Positions 60,560 to 64,000 of a stretch of 64,000 nt of DNA are shown here, one piece after another. The notes under the pieces are model-generated. The model did not search any database. It was not told the DNA's origin and saw only the letters and a program-made list of their open reading frames with translations. A program made the position numbers and the translations under genes. The DNA is from Eisenbergiella tayi (lineage in GTDB: Bacteria > Bacillota > Clostridia > Lachnospirales > Lachnospiraceae): contig NZ_MPDJ01000011.1 in assembly GCF_001881565.1 (NCBI RefSeq), positions 93,534 through 157,533 on the forward strand, in the 5' to 3' direction. Within the stretch, counting starts at the first letter, position 1, and every line of letters starts with the position of its first letter.

Positions 60560-63500
60560 TTATTTCACTAAAAAAACTCTCGGAGCCGCCAGAACGCCCA
60601 TGCGTTTCAGCTGATATTCGTAGCTGAAGCCCGCTCCTGTTGTTCTCCAGGCATTGGGCCCTACCCAATGTTCATATTCATTGCAGGCATGCACCGTTCC
60701 GAACGCATTCACCCTGTTTCCATAAGAAATAATGGTGACGGCGTGCTTTCCTTTTTCCAGATGCCCCAGCTGTACCTGGTAAGGGGCCAGGGCAATCCTG
60801 CCCGCCTGTTTTCCGTCAATCAGGACTTTAAGAAGAGGCGCGCGGAATTTTTCTGCGGCAATTATGTACTCTCCTGCTTCTTCCACAGTAATTTCCGTTT
60901 CATATATCATATTGCCGGCATAGAAGGGGAATCCCTGATCCACATAATCGCCGAATGCAATCTGTTCCGGCAGCGGAGTGAGCACAGCCCTGCTGCCCGT
61001 CACCTTAACACCGAAGCTTCCCAGCAGATAATACCATTCCACATTGGTATTTCTGGAATAGGAAATCTTCAGAAGAAGTTCGGATCTTCCCACCGGGATA
61101 TGCGGCAGAGCCACCTTGCGGATACATTCATCCACAAAATAACCTGAATCCTCCGGCGAATCAGCCTGGCCTGCGGTGCCCGCCTGTGAATTCTTTACTT
61201 CTTTTCCGTTCAGCCAAATGGATGTGGCGTCTGATTCCTCAAGAGCCAGGAAGGCATCCTCCACCTCGATTTCGGAATCTATGGCAAAGCGCAGCTCCAG
61301 AGTATGCTCCGGTGCGGATTTCTCACTTGTCCAGGGCTGGGCAAAGGCTTCCATACGAAGAGGATAACCGGCTATTTCACGGCAGACATTATCCAGACGC
61401 AGGATTTCTTCCCTCTCCATCCACTCTCCGCTGTCGAAACGGTATTCAGCCATATCCATCAGCAGCACGTTGGGCTCCGATAACCGGTAAGGCATACGGG
61501 AAGCCAGGTGAAGTCCTTCTTCCATTGTATATTCTCCGTCTGCGGCGCTTTCCGCTGTCTTTTGGCTCTCTGCGGCAGGTGTCAGCTTAAGCAGGACGCT
61601 GGAATGATCGTACATATTATGTATAAAACTGGTCATATTATTTTTTCTTTCCACGGACACAGGACGAATTTCCCCGGTCATGGTATCATACTCTTCCACT
61701 TCCCAGCTGCCTTTCAGGCGGAAGGTGATACTGTCTTTTTTCGGTATGTCAGGATTCTGCATTTTTCTGCCGTTGCAGACAAACAGCCAGCGGATATCCC
61801 CATCCTCACGCATCTGGTAAATCAGCTGTTCCGAAAGGTTTCCTGCTGCCGTACGCAGCTCTACATCCCGGTAAGCATCCAGCGCTTTGACAAGAGCGCT
61901 TCTGGAGAAGCCGATATGGCGGCATTTTCCGTAAAGCTCTTTTCCTTCCTCCGACGGCCTTGCATCCACGAGGGCCGGCGCATCCCCCATAAAGAGCACA
62001 TCCCCGCCTTTCTCACGAAAGCTTTTCAGGCTGGAAACAGTGGTATTCCTGAGGGTTTCATTTCCGGGAACCAGAACCACATCATAGCTCATCTCACCCA
62101 CATGGAATTTCCCGTCTTCCGATGCTTCATACTGATCAGGCAGAAGGGATTCCGCCACGAAATCAAAATCAAGCTGGGAGAAAAGAAGCCATTCCGTCAC
62201 ATTGGAGAACCGGCTTTCCAGTTCTTCCCGGATCAGAGCGGTCTGCTCCTTCGGTCCATAGTGGAGCCAATAGCTCTCAATCGGATGTACTACCGCCACG
62301 CGCACGTGCGCTTTTCCTCTTGTGAGGGCCGTATTAACCCTGGCAAAATGATCCTCTATCATGCCGTATTCCTTATACCAGGGCGACTGATAGAAAATGG
62401 ATGCGGGATAATCCCTCTTGGCTTCTCCGTTCATGCTGTCCCAGGAAAGGTGGTGCACACGCAAGGTAACTCCAAGGGCCGCCTGCCAGTCTCCGGCCAG
62501 CTTATGTCCTCGGAAATCAAAATCCCAGTTCGTCACACCATAAAGCTCGCTGAGCACGCCAGGGCAGCCATACTGATGGGAAGCGGACTGCGCCTGCTTC
62601 GCCGTAGTATATTCCCTCCAGTCGCAAAGCATGTCAATTCCGGGCATCTGGAAGCTTCTGTAGGAACGCATGGCTTCTCCCAGCGCATTGGTCTGAGATG
62701 TCAGCGTAGGCTCTTCCATCATATGTCCGGTAAGCATGATTCCATGGTCTTTGCACCAGTTTCCGATGGTGTCCGCGAAGGAGGAGGAAAACTGCTCCGC
62801 CACAAAGTCATGGAAACGGTAACGGGGTACCGATACCTTTTCCTCCGGCAGATCCCAGATGAGTTCCGGCACTGTATCGAAGAAATTTACTCCGTAGGCC
62901 GCTTCATAACCGGCAGGCAGGCTGTCTGTATAGGGAAGAATGACATCCTCTCTGGATTCCGCAAAGCTCAGTGTTGTTTTATGGGAAAACTGAGGTTCAT
63001 CCGTAAAAATGGACGGAACCGTCTTTCCGAATTCATCACCGACACAGCCGAGATACTGTTCATGGGTTTCTTCAATAAACCGCTCAATAGCCCTGGGATT
63101 GAGCGTATCCACATAAGTTTCATTATTATACCACGGGCTTTCCCGCGCAATTTCCTCATACAGGTACCATACATTTGTCCCCTGCTCTCCATCCTCAAGA
63201 CGGCGGTATTCCTTCAGGCAGCCATCTTCCAGGGTGATATCGTAGCGGGCAAGAAGCTTTCCGTTCCCCTGTACGGCAGCCTTGCTGGAGGAATCAAAGC
63301 CGAGCTCTTCTTTTTGCCGTTCTTCATTGGAAAACGGGGTGAATACCAGATATCTGCTGCGGTATTCCACATCCTTTGTAACCTTTCCCCCGGCTGCTCC
63401 GGAGGGCCAGCGGTCTTCATCATACAGGTAGGCATACATTCCCTCCGCTTTTGCCTTTTCCACACAAGCGCGGACACATTCTTTATATTCCTCTCCCATA

Positions 63501-63700
63501 TAGGGCGTGTCCAGGCCGGTACGGCAATGCATATGGAATCCCCCGATTCCCATCTCTTTAAAGTAATCGATATGCCTTACCAGCACTTCCGGCGACAGAG
63601 CCTGGTTCCATGCCCAGAACGGCGCACCGCGGTATTCATTTGTTGGATTTTGGAACAATTCCCTGGTCAGGCTTTCTTCTTTGCTTTTCTGATACATCAT
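60560..63700 (-). CDS. GH106-like glycoside hydrolase
   Basis: A 1046-residue protein. The N-terminal half has a TIM-barrel-like pattern (FWAWNQALSPEVLVRHIDYFKEMGIGGFHMH; YAYLYDEDRWPSG; FTDEPQF), resembling family GH106 and related rhamnosidase-like enzymes; the middle has a beta-sandwich region and the C-terminal half a galactose-binding-like module (ELRFAIDSEIEVEDAFLALEE). No signal peptide, so it probably acts on imported oligosaccharides. Acidic residues in DEDRWPSG and TDEPQF are candidate catalytic residues. GGAAGGA precedes two adjacent ATGs (63700 and 63697). The specific linkage cannot be named from sequence. Confidence 0.78.
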   Translation of the reverse strand: MMYQKSKEESLTRELFQNPTNEYRGAPFWAWNQALSPEVLVRHIDYFKEMGIGGFHMHCRTGLDTPYMGEEYKECVRACVEKAKAEGMYAYLYDEDRWPSGAAGGKVTKDVEYRSRYLVFTPFSNEERQKEELGFDSSSKAAVQGNGKLLARYDITLEDGCLKEYRRLEDGEQGTNVWYLYEEIARESPWYNNETYVDTLNPRAIERFIEETHEQYLGCVGDEFGKTVPSIFTDEPQFSHKTTLSFAESREDVILPYTDSLPAGYEAAYGVNFFDTVPELIWDLPEEKVSVPRYRFHDFVAEQFSSSFADTIGNWCKDHGIMLTGHMMEEPTLTSQTNALGEAMRSYRSFQMPGIDMLCDWREYTTAKQAQSASHQYGCPGVLSELYGVTNWDFDFRGHKLAGDWQAALGVTLRVHHLSWDSMNGEAKRDYPASIFYQSPWYKEYGMIEDHFARVNTALTRGKAHVRVAVVHPIESYWLHYGPKEQTALIREELESRFSNVTEWLLFSQLDFDFVAESLLPDQYEASEDGKFHVGEMSYDVVLVPGNETLRNTTVSSLKSFREKGGDVLFMGDAPALVDARPSEEGKELYGKCRHIGFSRSALVKALDAYRDVELRTAAGNLSEQLIYQMREDGDIRWLFVCNGRKMQNPDIPKKDSITFRLKGSWEVEEYDTMTGEIRPVSVERKNNMTSFIHNMYDHSSVLLKLTPAAESQKTAESAADGEYTMEEGLHLASRMPYRLSEPNVLLMDMAEYRFDSGEWMEREEILRLDNVCREIAGYPLRMEAFAQPWTSEKSAPEHTLELRFAIDSEIEVEDAFLALEESDATSIWLNGKEVKNSQAGTAGQADSPEDSGYFVDECIRKVALPHIPVGRSELLLKISYSRNTNVEWYYLLGSFGVKVTGSRAVLTPLPEQIAFGDYVDQGFPFYAGNMIYETEITVEEAGEYIIAAEKFRAPLLKVLIDGKQAGRIALAPYQVQLGHLEKGKHAVTIISYGNRVNAFGTVHACNEYEHWVGPNAWRTTGAGFSYEYQLKRMGVLAAPRVFLVK

Positions 63701-64000
63701 TTTCCTTCCCTTCTCCTTTTCTTCCGGTAAAGCCGCAATTTTTCATTGCATTCTGCTTTTAAATTCTGTAAGATTATCATAGAAAATCTACAGAAAAAGT
63801 AAATGGGAAGAAGGAACAAAATTGTAATTCAGAACACTGAATTGACAAAAAGCCTGACACAGGTTACCGCCCTGCCTCCAGGCCTCTGTCCCGCGCCTGC
63901 CCTGTCCTCCTTCGGCCTGCCTGGTTTCTGCCGTCCCTCTGTGCGGCTGCAGCCCTGCATGGTTCCTTACAGGGGAACGACTTTAGTCGTTTTCGCTTAT
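63701..64000. other. Upstream region of the GH106-like gene and window end
   Basis: No gene seen. A small inverted repeat, AATTCAG-N4-CTGAATT, lies at 63826-63843. From about 63860 the sequence becomes CT-rich and ends with AACGACTTTAGTCGTT at 63977-63992, which shares its central palindrome with the core of the inverted repeat at 5112-5125. A weak -10-like TATGATAA appears on the minus strand near 63775, without a good -35. Confidence 0.5.

Noticed and set aside
61508..63730. 740-codon open frame on the plus strand opposite the GH106-like gene
   Set aside because: It is antisense to a well-supported gene with ribosome binding site and domain motifs; the translated antisense shows no recognisable domain and no good start signal.

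Overview
The window looks like the chromosome of an anaerobic, endospore-forming Clostridia, most likely Lachnospiraceae. This rests on gene content and order: rpsT / gpr / spoIIP / lepA / hemW in the usual clostridial arrangement, a pro-less sigK, a collagen-like spore-surface protein, and an Ech-type energy-converting [NiFe]-hydrogenase. Most genes have strong GGAGG-type ribosome binding sites and base composition near 50 percent GC. I cannot name the species from sequence alone.

Region 1 (1-10080) is core. dprA (cut by the window edge) and comM overlap, followed by sigK, hemW, lepA, spoIIP and gpr, all on the minus strand, with rpsT diverging on the plus strand. Two structured DNA elements sit here: a long imperfect inverted repeat between lepA and hemW, and a perfect 30-bp palindrome between spoIIP and lepA.

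Region 2 (10080-29870) is accessory. It holds a BlaI / BlaR1-like pair whose sensor carries RCC1-type repeats, a cyclopropane-fatty-acid synthase, small acetyltransferases and methyltransferases, a stand-alone LuxE-LuxC pair, a small membrane protein with the GGADGPTSIF motif of sodium-pumping decarboxylases, and a long minus-strand run of one-domain enzymes (SGNH hydrolase, CAT-like acetyltransferase, HAD phosphatases, flavodoxin-like proteins, NTF2-like and SRPBCC proteins, uridine phosphorylase).

Region 3 (30000-39440) is a tandem duplication. Each unit has a small receiver-like protein followed by a very large secreted S-layer-homology protein. The two large proteins share their ends but carry different leucine-rich-repeat cassettes in the middle.

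Region 4 (39690-41645) is argS, preceded by what reads as a complete transcription attenuator: promoter, a 13-codon leader peptide with three Arg codons, mutually exclusive RNA stems, and an intrinsic terminator directly before the argS ribosome binding site. Firmicutes normally use T-boxes for such genes, so this is the observation I consider strongest.

Region 5 (41670-49700) is mixed accessory and housekeeping: an HD phosphohydrolase, a serine hydrolase, GNATs, a YcxB-like protein, the collagen-like protein, an AT-rich Ntn-hydrolase flanked by a decayed copy of the collagen gene end, an acylphosphatase and an S1-domain protein.

Region 6 (49775-59695) is one minus-strand operon: echA-B-C-D-E-F, then hypF-C-D-E, behind a good sigma-A-type promoter. 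The Ech complex would couple ferredoxin oxidation and proton reduction to ion translocation; the Hyp proteins build the Fe(CN)2CO part of its active site. The large subunit ends exactly at its last metal-binding motif, without a cleavable tail.

The window closes with a small two-helix membrane protein, a truncated UroD-family fragment and a large GH106-like glycoside hydrolase.
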